From Anoplopoma fimbria (Eukaryota > Chordata > Actinopteri > Perciformes > Anoplopomatidae), in contig NC_072450.1 of assembly GCF_027596085.1 (NCBI RefSeq), forward strand, positions 30,099,676 to 30,163,675: a DNA stretch of 64,000 nucleotides, read 5' to 3'. Below are positions 51,301 through 63,292 of the stretch, piece after piece; the stretch's first letter is position 1, and each line of letters starts with the position of its first letter. The translations under genes were made by a program, and so were the position numbers. The notes under the pieces are model-generated. The model was not told where the DNA came from. It made no database searches and saw nothing but the letters and a program-made list of their open reading frames with translations.

Positions 51301-52500
51301 TTTTCACTAAATATATGACTGCTTAACCAATTCAATTCTTGCAGCATAATCCAGAGTTTTGGATCTATAATAAACTGCACTATGCGGTTGTCACGTTCAG
51401 ATGCAAAAAAGGGTTACACATGGTGTTAAAACAGACTATAGTATTGAAAAATAATTCACAAACAAATGTCAGTAACTTGCAAAACACAATTCAGAAATAA
51501 TTGCAGTGATTTGTATCCTTAAATTTGTGTCTGTACTTGTAAATCTGTATCTCTACCTGTGCCTCTAATTTACATCTAGTATGTCGTCATTTGTTCATCA
51601 ATTTAGCATTTTTTTAGGATATATATTTGTGAATCTCCAACTTGTATATATTCTTTAGAGACTCTGTTAATGTGTCGTTTCCCACAAAATCCAGAAATAC
51701 AGGGAGCAAGTGACTCGTAAAATATCACGACTCATGTCTCGTGAAACACAATGCACAAATAAATGCAGATGTATTTGTATCAATAAATCTGTAACTGTGC
51801 CTCTAACTTACAACTTGTAAAACACCATTTGTGAACAAACACACGTTTTACAAATACTTACTGAAACATCATCATTTGAGTGGCTAAATAATATTCACAA
51901 TCCTTTTATTTATTTACAATAGCTTTTTAAATTTCAAATGTATTTGTGAATCTCAATGGATTCCTGCGTATCATTGAGTGTCTGTTTTACCAACATAAAA
52001 TGTATATTTTATAACTGTAGATTTGTTGCTGGTAGCAGATTTGATACATAATAATTAATTAATATCAGGATATGTAACTAGTTTAAATAACTCAATTTAT
52101 AATAATTAAATATAATTCAATTAGTATAAAAGAACAATGGTACTCAAATTTACCACCATTAGTTTACCTAACAGAATAAGACATAGGACTTAAGTTGGAC
52201 ACCACCCTATTTTGGAAAAATAGGGAAAACTTCAAAATGTGATATTAATCAATCTAATCTTAATCTCAGGGTTGTACAGTCACCTATTATTTCATATACA
52301 CACAAATCAAATGATTAAGTTATTTATAAATGAAATATTTATTAGACAAACTACATTACTAAACTACTAAACATAAAACAAACCGAATAAAGGGAAAGAA
52401 TAAAGAATAGAATGAAGAGTAAACAGAATAATGAACCACAACTAATGAAAAGGATTGACCAGGATTGATCAGTGGCTCATATCGTTGACGGATTAATCAA
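51301..52500. other. AT-rich sequence with an internal duplication
   Basis: Blocks at about 51460-51620 and 51725-51850 share 'aaacacaat.ca.aaataa.tgca', 'tttgtatc..taaat.tgt' and 'ctgtgcctctaa.ttaca', a diverged direct repeat of roughly 130 bases. No gene. Confidence 0.35.
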
Positions 52501-53165
52501 CTTCGTCGATTGACGTTTTACATTAAATTTACTTCAAATGAAGGCTTCTGAAGGCCTCTGAAGGCCTCGTCATCTGGTTGGATGATTGTAGTTTCTTGAA
52601 TCACTCTCTTCCATCTCTCGCTCAGTGGCAGTTGATTCGGCTTTCTCTGATGTCTTCGTAACCTGGTCGTCTTCTTCGTTGAGGTTCGGCTTGAACCGTT
52701 CTTCCTCGTCTTCATCTTTCTCAGCACGAGGATAAGTCGTCTCTTCACCCCCCTTTGTAGCAGCAGGGGTCATTAGGGCATCTTGGCCAGTTTAAGAGTC
52801 GGTTGCTCTCAACAGTTGCTGGAATTAATCTTCAGCACGTTGGGGCATCACAGGTCGGAGCTGCATGGCACATTAGACGACATAGGAGGGCCGTAGTTAG
52901 ACCAGGAACGGAATACCAGAGAAGAAGCAGAACCGGCAGAACCACGAGGGAGAGAACTGGTGTGCAGGATTCAAAGTCACTCAATCATATTTGTAGTATT
53001 TCAGAAACCAGGTGGAGGAAGGCACTTCTTCAGGTTCTTGCATCTCATATCGGCTGGAGGACCTCTCAGCCTGTGGAGAGGTATCTGCTCACAGGGCCTT
53101 TGAGCCTGCAGACGGACAGAGCTGTGCTCCCCCCCTAAAGGCCATAGGGGGGTTAGGGTGGTGGA
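52501..53165. other. Unassigned; short acidic minus-strand frame
   Basis: A minus-strand frame 52773-52570 reads KGGEETTYPRAEKDEDEEER, FKPNLNEEDDQVTKTSEKAE, very acidic and of unknown origin. A plus-strand frame 52803-53138 is open for 111 codons but resembles nothing. Neither is called as a gene. Confidence 0.2.
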
Positions 53166-53715
53166 TGTGATGGAAATCTTAGAGCTAGTTCCTTCGAGAC
53201 AGAAGAAGTTTCAGCAGACCCGGATGTCTTAAGCAGTAACATTTATTGTTTCTCGATCGAGGAGAACAGGGAAACACCACGTGTGAATCACAGCGAACTG
53301 CTACCCAATTCGGAAGATGGCGTCCTTGAGCACAGTGTTTAACCTTCCCCAGACCAGCTAAGTTCCGCTATATCCAAATAGGGATAGTTCTACATCAGCC
53401 TGGCATGTGTGAGGATTCTATTGGATATAAGATCTAAACAAGGAAATGCATCTACCGTTGCTGTGCTAGCAACAACATAACCTCTGTACAGTCTCTCTTA
53501 TCCAGCGTCTCCAACTAGGCGCCAGCCTGTTGAGTCTAAACCGAATACAGGTTTCTAGCTGACCTTGGCCTACCAGCTGCCATAGCCAGCTCGGCCTTAT
53601 CAGGCACATAGAGTGAGACAGGCGAAGAGAGACAGACAGTTGACCTGACCTACAGACAGTTACCTTTAACCTACATGAGGGAAGTTTAACATACAATAAG
53701 GAAAATTCCTTCACA
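53166..53715 (-). mobile_element. Solo retroviral-type LTR with 5-base target duplication
   Basis: The 550-base block runs TGTGATGGAA ... TTCCTTCACA, with inverted ends (tgtgatgg/tgtgaagg). gtgga occurs directly before (53161-53165) and directly after (53716-53720). On the minus strand AATAAA (complement of tttatt at 53241-53246) lies about 80 bases before the end, as in R/U5. No internal region remains, so two LTRs probably recombined. Confidence 0.82.
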
Positions 53716-55599
53716 GTGGAGACCACCCTTCAGCGTCATCGTCCAGAGCTGTGTGAAAGACTCAAGAGAGAGAAGAGAGAGCGGTCCTCTGACGTCTCCT
53801 TGCTTTATCTTCTTGAGAAAGGGGGGCTAGTTCTATTGCACCCCTCCCATCTTAAAACTATCTCAATTATTTCCTTTAACCTTACTTTATCAAATTAACA
53901 CTAGTTACTTATAAAGTTATTTTAATGCTTCCATATTTGAATTCGGTGCTATCTCAGCTGCATAATGATATCAAATAGTTTGACACAAATCAAAACCTGT
54001 GAAATTAAAGACTGAATGAATTAAACAATTACAAAACATAGATAGACACTGTTATCATGGCACAGACAGAGCTATGTAGATATACATGCATGAGTACCTA
54101 TATGCATAATAAATTAATGGATAACATTAATCTCAACATTTCAGCACATCAGTGTTCTGTGTGAGACACAAGAAAGAGGCAGGGGAAAACGTCTCCCCCC
54201 CTCTGTTGTCCTGTGCTGTGGTTGAGATAAGGTTATATGGCAGGACACTAAAATAATTGTAAACAGAGTTAGCTATCATGAAGTTAACTACCCATAACTT
54301 TATAAACTCAGATGTTTTAATACAGATTATAAGATATAAGAATATACTATGACCAGAACAAAAATATCAAGTAAAGGTTTCTTTAACTTGTTTATTACAA
54401 TTGAATGCTCTTCTTTGTCCTCAGGAATGTGAATGCTCACAAAACCCAGAAAGGTGGGATCATAAAACATGGAGTGACCCCAAGAGTTATTTTCAGATAG
54501 TCCAGGCACAGGGGAGAAACCACTTAGTGCCCTTACAGGTCATGAGAGTAGCTCTTGAAGGAAGTTGATAGGTTTAGATCTTCTCATTGACACTTAGATT
54601 TATAATGTCACGGTGGATATCCGCTACATAACTTACCAATATCTGTGAATTCATACATACATGCAACAGCTAACATGCACTCGCATTATTATTTCAGTGT
54701 TCATGACAAATTTGAAAATTTGTAGTGTTTTATTTATGTTTTTAGTGATGCATCAGATGTCCATCCTGTCTGTCCTAAGAATCAGCAGCTGAGCTGTTAG
54801 TACTTTCTCTGCACAGAGCGTTTTTATTTTTTATCATTTTATCTCCACAAGATGACGGTTAATTGCTGCTCTCTGTGCACTAAAGGACAACATGGGCTGT
54901 TTTCCTGCGAAATGCACTCAGGTGTGCTCTGCTCAGTACGTTGGTAGCCTGCCAAATGGACTTTTGCTGAATTTGTAGCCGAGGACTCTTTGCAAACCTG
55001 TGCACACTTCGGCACAGGATGGGATCAGAAATAGCGATCCTGAGAGAGTTATAAGCGGAGCGAAACTGTGTAATTGTAACTGTAACTGTGTGACATAGTA
55101 AAATTACAACATAGTCATCCATATGACTGATATGTTAAATATAATGAGAGTAGTAATAGCAGTAGTAGTGCTAATATTAGCAAAAATAATAATATAATCC
55201 TTATAACTACTAATAATAACAGCAGCAGTGGATATTATAGAATAATAATCTGTGAATTGTGTTTTACGAGTTACGTAACTTGACATTTGTTTCTGGATAC
55301 TTATGAGACCATTTTAACACCATACTGACTTGGTCTGAGTGGGACTGGCAGCTGTGATTGCTTTTCCTTTTATATTGTATTATGAAAACTGTGACAGTGA
55401 ATCTGAACTGGAAGCATTGAATCCAAAACAACACTACATCAACTTGGTAAGTGTTTTAATAAGCAACAGGTTAATTTAATGGCCATAAATTTGGCTACTT
55501 AAAGGTTGACAGCGGTAATATGAAGGACACAGCCTGACGCAGCAAATGGAGTTCAATTATTTGAAATAAACTAAAAACGAGCTACAACTTTTTCTAGAC
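53716..55599. other. Intergenic, nothing firm
   Basis: A triplet-rich patch (gtagtaatagcagtagtagtg) at 55145-55235 resembles the 3' UTR of the LINE family above, but short. No coding region is supported. AT-rich throughout. Confidence 0.3.
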
Positions 55600-55632
55600 A
55601 GTGGTTAGCACTGTCGCCTCACAGCAAGAGGG
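55600..55632 (-). repeat. Short fragment of the dispersed repeat at 31542
   Basis: 'gtggttagcactgtcgcctcacagcaag' is the reverse complement of the right end of that repeat family. Confidence 0.5.
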
Positions 55633-55829
55633 GCTAGTAAATCATTTTGGTTTTCACTCTTATCCAATCAGATTAATCATATAGCTGGGCTGCTCAAGAT
55701 GCAAGATAACTGGGGATGGGATAGGAGATTAAATTTGAAACGACTGGAATGAAACAGCTGACTCCTGGAAAGACTAAAGACTTTCTGTATAATGTTTGAA
55801 ACCGACACAATACCTTGTGGCTTGTGTTT

Positions 55830-55836
<7 letters not shown>

Positions 55837-55917
<81 letters not shown>
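55837..55917. repeat. (GT)n microsatellite
   Basis: About 80 bases of uninterrupted GT. Confidence 0.97.
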
Positions 55918-55918
<1 letters not shown>

Positions 55919-56900
55919 TGGAGCAGCTGATGCAGAGTTTGGCCTGTACACATCCCCCAGGGGAGCTAGCCTGCAGCACTTCTGGCATTAAGCATCACAA
56001 GATTTCCATAATGCAGGTAGGAATTCAGACCAGGTAGACCAGAGCCAATAAATCACCCTGGAAGAACTGAGGAGATACAGATTGAGTCAGAAACAGAGAA
56101 AGGGAGGTGGTGGAAGAAATTGTAAGGGGTGTAAAGAAAAGAGAGTGAGATAAACAGGAAGAGAGGGAATTGAGAGTGGGGAGGAGCAACAGAGAGCCGG
56201 TGGAGAGACGGGGTGGGGGAAGACAATAATGTGAAAGGCTATTGCGTGGCAGCCAGAAATAGCTTGCCATCAATTAAGATAAGCATAGCAAGCGTTCCCT
56301 AAGACAGATGAATGCTCCCTCTGAGTCCCAGTGTATGTGAGGCCTGGAAAGCTCTGGTCACAGTGTCCCCCTTTACATCTCTCTCAGAAAGCCGATTGCA
56401 TAAATAGGGGATTAAGCACATTGCTCACAGGCCCCATGCACCGTCTGCAAAATCAAATGTCCCTCAATGCAAAGGAAACCCACACAGAGCCTGAAATGAA
56501 GTATTTATCTTCTTAGGGCAAAATGGAGGAAAGATAGCAGGTACTTGAAGAAGTGCCCATTCTGCATGCTAGAGTCCATGTGAGGGTTAGCAGATCTGAT
56601 CATCAGTAATGAATGCAACCAGCACTTATCTCAATTATTTGAAACAAAAGACTGATTGCACTTGGGTCTTTATTTGTTTTTGCCATTTAAGCACCTTATG
56701 GCCTTCAAATGTTCTGTTATAGCTGCTCAACAGTAGTTTAATATATGTCAGTCAAATATTAGCCAAAGTATCAGTATAGCACTATATGTGACTAGACTGT
56801 TGGTCCTATTTATACAATCTTTATTGCATGTTCTTAATTGCGTGGCACAAGTCCTTTTAGGGTCAACTCCAATCTTGCTAGTTAAACAGTGCATCATTTG
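55918..56900. other. Intergenic, purine-rich in part
   Basis: 56085-56220 is strongly purine-rich (gaga/ggag). No gene or repeat family is recognised. Confidence 0.3.
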
Positions 56901-56904
56901 GGAA

Positions 56905-57835
56905 CAAAGTCTGGTCTTGTTCCAGAATATCAAAAACAACATCCCAGTCAATCCCAGTTTGCATACAGAGCCAACAGATCCACAGTGGATGCTGTTGCCA
57001 CTGCTCTCCACTCAGCCCTCACACATCCTGAAAATAACAAGACCTTAGCACTTAGCACTCTGGGCTTGAGTACCTCACTCTGCACCTGGTTATTAGACTT
57101 CCTCACAAACAGAACCCAGGCAGTTCAGATTGGCAGCCACACCTCCTCCACTATAGTGTTGAACACCAATGCCCCCCAGGGCTGTGTGCTCAGCCACCTC
57201 CTGTTCATGCTGTACACCCACCACTGCATGATGTGAAGTTTGCAGATGACACTTCTGTCACTGGCCATATTACAAACATTGATGAGACTTCATAAAGAGA
57301 GGAAATCACCAGTATTACCTGTGTGTTGCTCAGAGAACGACCTACTGCTCGACGTCAGTAAAACCTTGGAGTTGATTGTTGATTTTGAGAGAAAGGCGGC
57401 AAAGACACAAACCCCTGTCTATCATTAGAAGTGAGGTGGAGCAAGTGAAAATGTTTTAGTTCATGGGATTTTGAATAACAAACACCCTTACATGGTCATC
57501 ACACATCTCCATCCTGATGAAAAAAGCTGTACTTCTTGAGGAAACCTAAGAATGCAAAATTCCAGTGCCAGTCTTGTTAACTTTTACAGAAGATCAATAG
57601 AAAACATTCTCACTGGAATCATTACTAACCTACATGAAACGTGCACAGCCCAGGACAGAAGGGCTCTACAGCGAGTGATTAAAACATCAGAACATCATGG
57701 TACCCATCTACCCAGCATCAGTGATATTGGTTAGAAGAGGAGCCTGCAAAAAGCCCTCAAGGATATTAAAAGACGATACCCACCCAGTCACAGCCGTGCG
57801 CCCTGCTGCCGTCGGTCAAGTGTTACATAAGTTTC
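56905..57835 (+). pseudogene. LINE ORF2 remnant (another jockey-group lineage)
   Basis: Pieces in three frames follow a [26 protein letters not shown], a deletion of motif [41 protein letters not shown] (motif B), KFADDT at about 57236-57254 (catalytic FADD), LLLDVSKTLELIVDFERKA, SLVNFYRRSIENILTGIITN, CTAQDRRALQRVIKTSEHHG and LPSISDIG. The order is right, but motif A is gone and there are many frame breaks. It ends just before two hairpins at 57842-57908. Confidence 0.7.
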
Positions 57836-57841
57836 AGCTGC

Positions 57842-57908
57842 TGTACCTTGCACTTAAGATCATATTAAGTGCAAGGTACAGGGTGGAGGATAAATTCATC
57901 CTCCACCC
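57842..57908. repeat. Two abutting perfect hairpins
   Basis: Arms tgtaccttgcactta (57842-57856) and taagtgcaaggtaca (57866-57880), loop 9 bases. Directly next, arms gggtggaggat (57881-57891) and atcctccaccc (57898-57908), loop 6 bases. Both stems are perfect. No T-tract terminator or known RNA family is evident. Confidence 0.85.
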
Positions 57909-58520
57909 TCCATATATTATATACATAAAAAAAAATTGTGTGTATTTTATTATGTAGCAAAATAGGGCTACAAACTGCATTTCATTGCTCAACCGTTTAA
58001 ACAATGGCAATAAATTAACCTTGAACGTTGGTGCATTGTTATTTAAATGGTGGATTTGGCTAGTTGGAAAAGTAAGTGGTTTTCTGCAGTGAAAATGTAG
58101 TTTTTGAAAGGCTAAAAGAGAACAAATAGGAAATAAAACTGAATATTTTGTTTGATAATATCCTATTGGCAATTTTAGAAATAATTAAAATTTGTCTTTT
58201 TCAATAACTTTGACTTTTTGACTTAACACCTCTGAGTTATTTGACATGTTTGGATGACACAAGTCTATTTATACTAAAAATCGTAGTTTAGTTTAATCTT
58301 TATTTACAATATTGCAGATATAAAAAAGGGAATGAGTAGACATGTAAAAGAGAAAGAAGCTGCACAGCATTCAAATGTTTATTTAGAATTAAATTATGAA
58401 CACATATATGAATTTTTCGGTACAGCCCTAATACAATGTGTATATAATTGAATATGAAACCATTTTTACATTTTGAAAAATTGTTCATCCATATTTACAT
58501 TGTTAATATTGCTATGGATG
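57909..58520. other. Intergenic, nothing recognised
   Basis: AT-rich; no gene. Confidence 0.3.
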
Positions 58521-58524
58521 TGGA

Positions 58525-59713
58525 ACAGCGGACCAACTCTTTACCCTTGCAGGTCTGTTGGAGGGTGCATGGGAGTTTGCTCATCCAGTCTACATGTGTT
58601 TTGTGGACTTGGAGAAGGCCTTCGACCGTGTCCCTCGGGGAGTCCTGTGGGGGGTACTGCGGGAATATGGGGTACCTGGTTCGTTACTACGAGCCATTCG
58701 GTCCTTGTATGACCAAAGTGAGAGCTGTGTCCGGATACTCGGCACAAAGTCGAGCTTGTTCCCAGTGCGTGTTGGCCTCCGCCAGGGCTGCCCATTGTCA
58801 CCAATCCTGTTTGTGATTTTCATGGACAGGATTTCAAGGCGCAGCCGGGGGGAGGAGAGTTTCCGGTTTGGGGACCTCAGAATCGCATCCCTGCTTTTTG
58901 CAGATGATGTGGTTCTGTTGGCTTCTTCAGAACGTGACCTTCAGCACGCACTGGGGCGGTTCACAGCCGAGTGTGAAGCGGTCGGGATGAGAGTCAGTAC
59001 CTCCAAGTCTGAGGCCATGGTTCTCTTCCGGAAAACGGTGGATTGCACCCTCTGGGTTGGGAGTGAGTCACTGCCCCAAGCGAGGGAGTTCAAGTATCTC
59101 GGGATCTTATTCACGAGTGAGGGTAAAATGGAGCGGGAGATGGACAGGCGGTTCGGTGCAGCGTCAGCAGTGATGCGGGCGTTGTACCGGACCGTTTTGG
59201 TGAAGAAGGAGCTGAGCCGAAAGGCAAAGCTCTCGATTTACCAGTCCATCTACGTTCCAACCCTCACCTATGGTCATGAGCTTTGGGTAGTGACCGAAAG
59301 AATGAGATCGCGAATACAAGCGGCCGAAATGAGCTTCCTTCGTAGGGTGGCTGGGCTCAGCCTTAGAGATAGGGTGAGGAGCTCAGACATCCGGAGGGAG
59401 CTCGGAGTAGAGCCGCTGCTCCTTCGCGTCGAAAGGGGCCAGCTGAGGTGGCTCGGGCATCTGATCAGGATGCCTCCTGGACGCCTCCCTTTAGAGGTTT
59501 TCCAGGCACGTCCAACTGGTAAGAGGCCCCGGGGTAGACCCAGAACACGCTGGAGAGATTATATATCTCGTCTGGCCTGGGAACGCCTCGGGGTTCCCCA
59601 GGAGGAGCTGGAAAGTGTTGCTGGGGAGAAGGACGTCTGGAGGACCCTCCTTAGCTTGCTGCCCCCGCGACCCGGCCCCGGATAAGCGGAAGGAGATGGA
59701 TGGATGGATATTG
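58525..59713 (+). mobile_element. Rex3/RTE-type LINE, 5'-truncated
   Basis: The sequence enters the element mid-RT at about 58525 and runs to the 3' end, where the stop is followed within 20 bases by 'ggataagcggaaggagatgg' and a (GATG)n tail at 59697-59709. A very short 3' UTR and GATG tail are features I know from fish Rex3. 5' truncation is typical of LINE insertion. GC content is clearly higher than the flanks, which suggests recent arrival. Confidence 0.88.
58531..59685 (+). CDS. Rex3/RTE reverse transcriptase, C-terminal part, frame open
   Basis: Continuous frame of about 384 codons from GAC at 58531 (DQLFTLAGLLEGAWEFAHPV). RT motif A CFVDLEKAFDRVPRG, motif B RQGCPLSPILFVIFMD, catalytic SLLFADDVVLLASS near residue 130, then EFKYLGILFTSEGKMEREMD, LTYGHELWVVTERMRSRIQA and AEMSFLRRVAGLSLRDRVRS, and a basic C-terminus (TGKRPRGRPRTRWRDY). 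The catalytic residues are all present. The endonuclease and N-terminal RT are lost by truncation, so it cannot move by itself. There is no promoter or natural start. Confidence 0.9.
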   Translation, partial: DQLFTLAGLLEGAWEFAHPVYMCFVDLEKAFDRVPRGVLWGVLREYGVPGSLLRAIRSLYDQSESCVRILGTKSSLFPVRVGLRQGCPLSPILFVIFMDRISRRSRGEESFRFGDLRIASLLFADDVVLLASSERDLQHALGRFTAECEAVGMRVSTSKSEAMVLFRKTVDCTLWVGSESLPQAREFKYLGILFTSEGKMEREMDRRFGAASAVMRALYRTVLVKKELSRKAKLSIYQSIYVPTLTYGHELWVVTERMRSRIQAAEMSFLRRVAGLSLRDRVRSSDIRRELGVEPLLLRVERGQLRWLGHLIRMPPGRLPLEVFQARPTGKRPRGRPRTRWRDYISRLAWERLGVPQEELESVAGEKDVWRTLLSLLPPRPGPG

Positions 59714-60248
59714 CTATCAAATTGATTGTGGTTGTACTGCTTTAATAATAAAAGTGAGGGCTCTATTATCTTTGTGAGGATCTGTGTGTCTCTATTAGCT
59801 TACCTGCAATAATGTGTCCACTGTAGATTGGCTTAGAACAACAGGCCTGTCTAATTAGCTTTTGGGATTTCACAGCTAATTTGAAGGTCGATGCTGTCGG
59901 CAGAGTCTTGGTACTCTTAGACTATCCAAACTTTGTAACCTCTGTAAACTGTTTCAAGTTCTGTGGGAACTGTGTGGTGAGTTTCGTAGGTTAGACATCC
60001 AGTCATTGTGAAACCATTCTTACTTAAATGCTTAACCTTAAATGCTTGCATGTCATTTGCATGGTAAATAGTTCAGACTTAGTTGATTTGTATTTTCCAG
60101 ATGAAAATATTAATTTGGATTTAGAAGAAACAGTTTTAAAATAGGAGTTTTCCAAAAAACTCTTGGCTCAATTACATTGAAGTAAAATAAACAATTTTTA
60201 CTTCATATAAAACAATTCAATACAAAACGCTGACATGAATGCTAACTT
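59714..60248. other. Intergenic, nothing recognised
   Basis: No gene or repeat family is recognised. Confidence 0.3.
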
Positions 60249-60480
60249 GGGGCGGCTGTGGCACATGAGGTAGAGCGCTTGTCCCGTAACCACAAGGTTG
60301 GTGGTTCAAGCCCCTCTACCGGCAACATGCCGAGGTGTCCTTGAGCGAGACACCTAACCCCAAGTTGCTCCCCGGGAGCTTCATTGCAGCCCACTGCTCC
60401 TCCGGGATGGGTTAAATGCAGAGAAATAATTTCCCCATTGTGGGACTAATAAAGGATTGATTATTATTATTATTATTATT
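60249..60480 (+). mobile_element. tRNA-derived SINE, second family
   Basis: A tRNA-like head with A-box-like 'tggcacatgaggtag' and B box ggttcaagccc (about 60303-60313). A conserved body follows ('gtgtccttgagcgagacacctaacccc', 'ttgctccccgggagcttca'), with tail 'aatttccccattgtgggactaataaaggattgatt' and (ATT)n. Complete and less decayed than the SINE at 23565; its tail is of a different type. Confidence 0.82.
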
Positions 60481-60814
60481 AACTTCCTGGATTGTCATGT
60501 TTTGCAGGTTTACTAGGGTTTGTTTGCATCCAACTATCCTTGGAGAAGTTTGTGTGGCGTATCAAGTGCTCCAGGAGCATGTCAAAGGCTTCTTCATATA
60601 TCCATCCAGATTTTCTTGCATGATGGATCCTACTGGTAATGAAGTGGTCTTTGAAACATTGCAGTTAGATTTTTTATATGGTCTGCAAGCTCTGTCCCAG
60701 TTTCTTCATGAAAGATTTGATTAGCGTGTTCAGTTCTCTTATACCCTTTTTTCTACTTCTCCTAGTTGTTACATATCAATGTATGACGTATGGACTTCCC
60801 ATTCTTTACTTCTC

Positions 60815-61011
60815 CCAGACATTTAACCCCAAATTTGGGGCGTTGTATGAATGGGTATGAATGGTGCAAAAGTCCTGATTTGCAAGTGGCACCTTCAAAG
60901 GTAGTCCCTGTCATCAGTGTATGAATGTGTGTGAATGGCTGAATGACATGTATTGTTAAAGCCCTTTGAGTGGTTTGAAAAAAAGAGCTATACAAGTACA
61001 GTCCATTTAAC
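60815..61011 (+). mobile_element. SINE fragment (same family as 23565), head missing
   Basis: Starts at 'catttaaccccaaattt' and keeps 'gtcatcagtgtatgaatgtgtgtgaatggc', 'gccctttgagtggtttg' and 'gctatacaagtacagtccattta'. The tRNA-like head is absent. Confidence 0.7.
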
Positions 61012-61312
61012 TTACACAGTCCTCTTTCCATCACAGGGTGGGTTAACATGGCTGCCTCAAAACAAGAGGTGGCTCGACTTCACCAAATGCTCATATCACT
61101 CCGCTCTACCCTAAACTGCTCATTCTTGCATTCATCTGCTTTTCCTTTCTTTTTTTAAGCCCCTAGGCTGCAACAAAAACTCCCACAACCTGCCACATGT
61201 TGGCAAATCCACTGTCCTGTCTGTCCAAATAGACCTTACTGCTCGTTTTAATTGTTTACAATTACATTAAATAAACAACAATTTACATATGGTTACTGTT
61301 TCAATCACGGAA

Positions 61313-62266
61313 ACTCAGGCCATGTCCACATTAACCCGTTTTTCACTCGTTTTCAAATGAAAACGGGGTTTTAAGATCTCCGTCCACACATGCGTTTCAG
61401 CATCGTTATCGAAATTATGTGCGTCCAGACTTGCTCCCCTGAAAACGAATATCACATGACTATTCACGTACACTGGGCATGCGCATGCCGGTGTAAACAG
61501 GAAGTACATTAGTTGCTTGGGTACAGATAATAGATTACACTACTCTTGGTACTCGTCGTGCTTGATTCTTAAGAACTTCCTCTAAAATCTTCCTCCATGA
61601 ACTCAAACAGACACATTTCGTGGAAGTTTTTAGAAGTTTTATTTTTCAAGTTTAGTTACAACACTGCAGGTCTAACTCTATCTCTCCCACACAGACAGCA
61701 CATGTACTAGATTATGGGTCCATACATTTGGTCAATACAAGTCCATCAGAAATCCGTTCATGCTGCTCTAATCGCTCCAAAAACAGCTGATTCCAGCTGA
61801 AGCCGAAAGAGCTAACCCCCTCCGGGTTGCCATGGGTCACCTGTGCTCCCCTGGGTCCTAAGTCCCTACCGTTTGAACACCTATGTACAAACATTTGTAA
61901 CAAATACCACATTATCCATGTTGAATTAACCTGGTAGTTGATCGGTATCAAGGCTGTTGTTGTTCTCTTCCGGAAAAGGGTCACGTGGTAAGGAGGTGAC
62001 GAATCAGGGAATGACACGTCATAACTGCTAAGAACCAATCAAATAGCGAACGCCGGTGCCTACATCATCGTTTTCGGACTTCTTCGTTTTCAGTCATCCA
62101 CACTATCATGAAAACACAGCGTTTTCAAACTTATCCGTCCTCGGGAGCGTTTTCAAACTTAATCGTTTTCGCTGCCCGAAAACGCTGGGTAGTGTGGACG
62201 CTCGGTGCAAACGCAGAAAAAGATATGCAGGTTCATTTGAAAACGGGTTAGTGTGGACGTGGCCTC
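61313..62266. mobile_element. MITE with inverted termini
   Basis: The left end 'aggccatgtccacattaacccgtt' and the right end (inverted) 'aggccacgtccacactaacccgtt' match at 22 of 24 bases. Subterminal blocks rich in 'gttttcaaa' and 'cgttttcg' recur on both sides. A 108-codon minus-strand frame (62038-61712) inside is not recognised and is probably chance. I cannot assign a superfamily; a clear target duplication was not found. Confidence 0.65.
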
Positions 62267-63247
62267 AGAAACATCTTTCTGTGTTGGTATGCTATCTTAA
62301 TCTGCCAGCAGTATATTTAGTATGTGGTTTATTGAACTCATGTATGATCATTCATCCACACAGTGATAGTTACAGACAGCCAGAAGCAATATTTGTACAC
62401 ACACACAGTCAAAAATGAGAATGTCAATGAGCTGAGAAGAGACCAATGGAGGCTGAAGGTCAGCTGCCATAATAGTCAGGCTGCAGACTCAATCGACCAA
62501 ATGGCAGGGAGGGGATGTGCTGTGAACATCAGCGGTCACAAGGTGTGAGGTGGAACTAAATGGGTATATGTGTTGTGAGCAGACTGAGAGCATTTTCTTC
62601 TCACAGTAGGTAGAGAATATAGCGGTTGCAAAGTGAATTTGCGAGTTTTAGGCTTTGCTGGGGATTTCTGTTGTCCATATAGAAAATGTACAACCTTTAC
62701 AATGATCATTTATGCACAACTACAACAACCATTAAATCTATTTGTTCAATTCCATCAGAGAAAGTGTTGTTTGTACATAAGTTAAAAAAGAGTGCACATC
62801 CACCATTGGAGCAGACATTTTCACAGTTTTAATGCATTTATTGATTTATATTAGTTGCTCTTTGCTTCATCTTTGTGACTGACTCTGACAGGTATCGTGA
62901 CTAGCTCGGAGGAGAATCATCACCACATCAGTCTTTTTACATAAATAATTGCACTATACACTTGGAAACGCCCTCACCGACCTTACGCATGTTACAATAA
63001 AGTAGATTGCCTTTGTCTTTTGTTCTTGTGGATAATATATCTTAATTCAGATGATGAAACATTGTATCAAAGTATTTCCCATTCCCGGAAGTTTCTAGTA
63101 TTTTTATAAAGTCATGCTGACCTGATCTGCAGCATGCCCCGTATGTATTCACCTTTGCCTTTGTTTCAGAATACTTTCAGAATATTTCGAGCCCTGGTTA
63201 TGATGTTGAAGCAGGTCAAGCATTTTGAATTGACCTTATTTTGCCAG
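62267..63247. other. Intergenic, nothing recognised
   Basis: No gene or repeat family is recognised. Confidence 0.3.
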
Positions 63248-63292
63248 GGAACCCACGCTGACACCGGAAGAACATGCAAACTCCACACAGAA
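63248..63292 (+). repeat. Short fragment of the dispersed repeat at 31542
   Basis: 'aacccacgctgacaccgg' and 'gaacatgcaaactccacaca' match the centre of that repeat. Only about 45 bases remain. Confidence 0.55.

Noticed and set aside
52518..53138. Acidic/basic short frames as an ERV accessory gene
   Set aside because: They lie next to a solo LTR but outside its target duplication, so they are not part of that element, and no homology is recognised.
55677..55988. Poly-Thr-His frames
   Set aside because: They come from the (GT)n microsatellite.
58448..58816. Cys-rich 122-codon frame
   Set aside because: It overlaps the clearly coding Rex3-type RT in another phase.
60249..60330. Functional tRNA gene
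   Set aside because: The tRNA-like head lacks a consistent cloverleaf and continues into a SINE body and tail.
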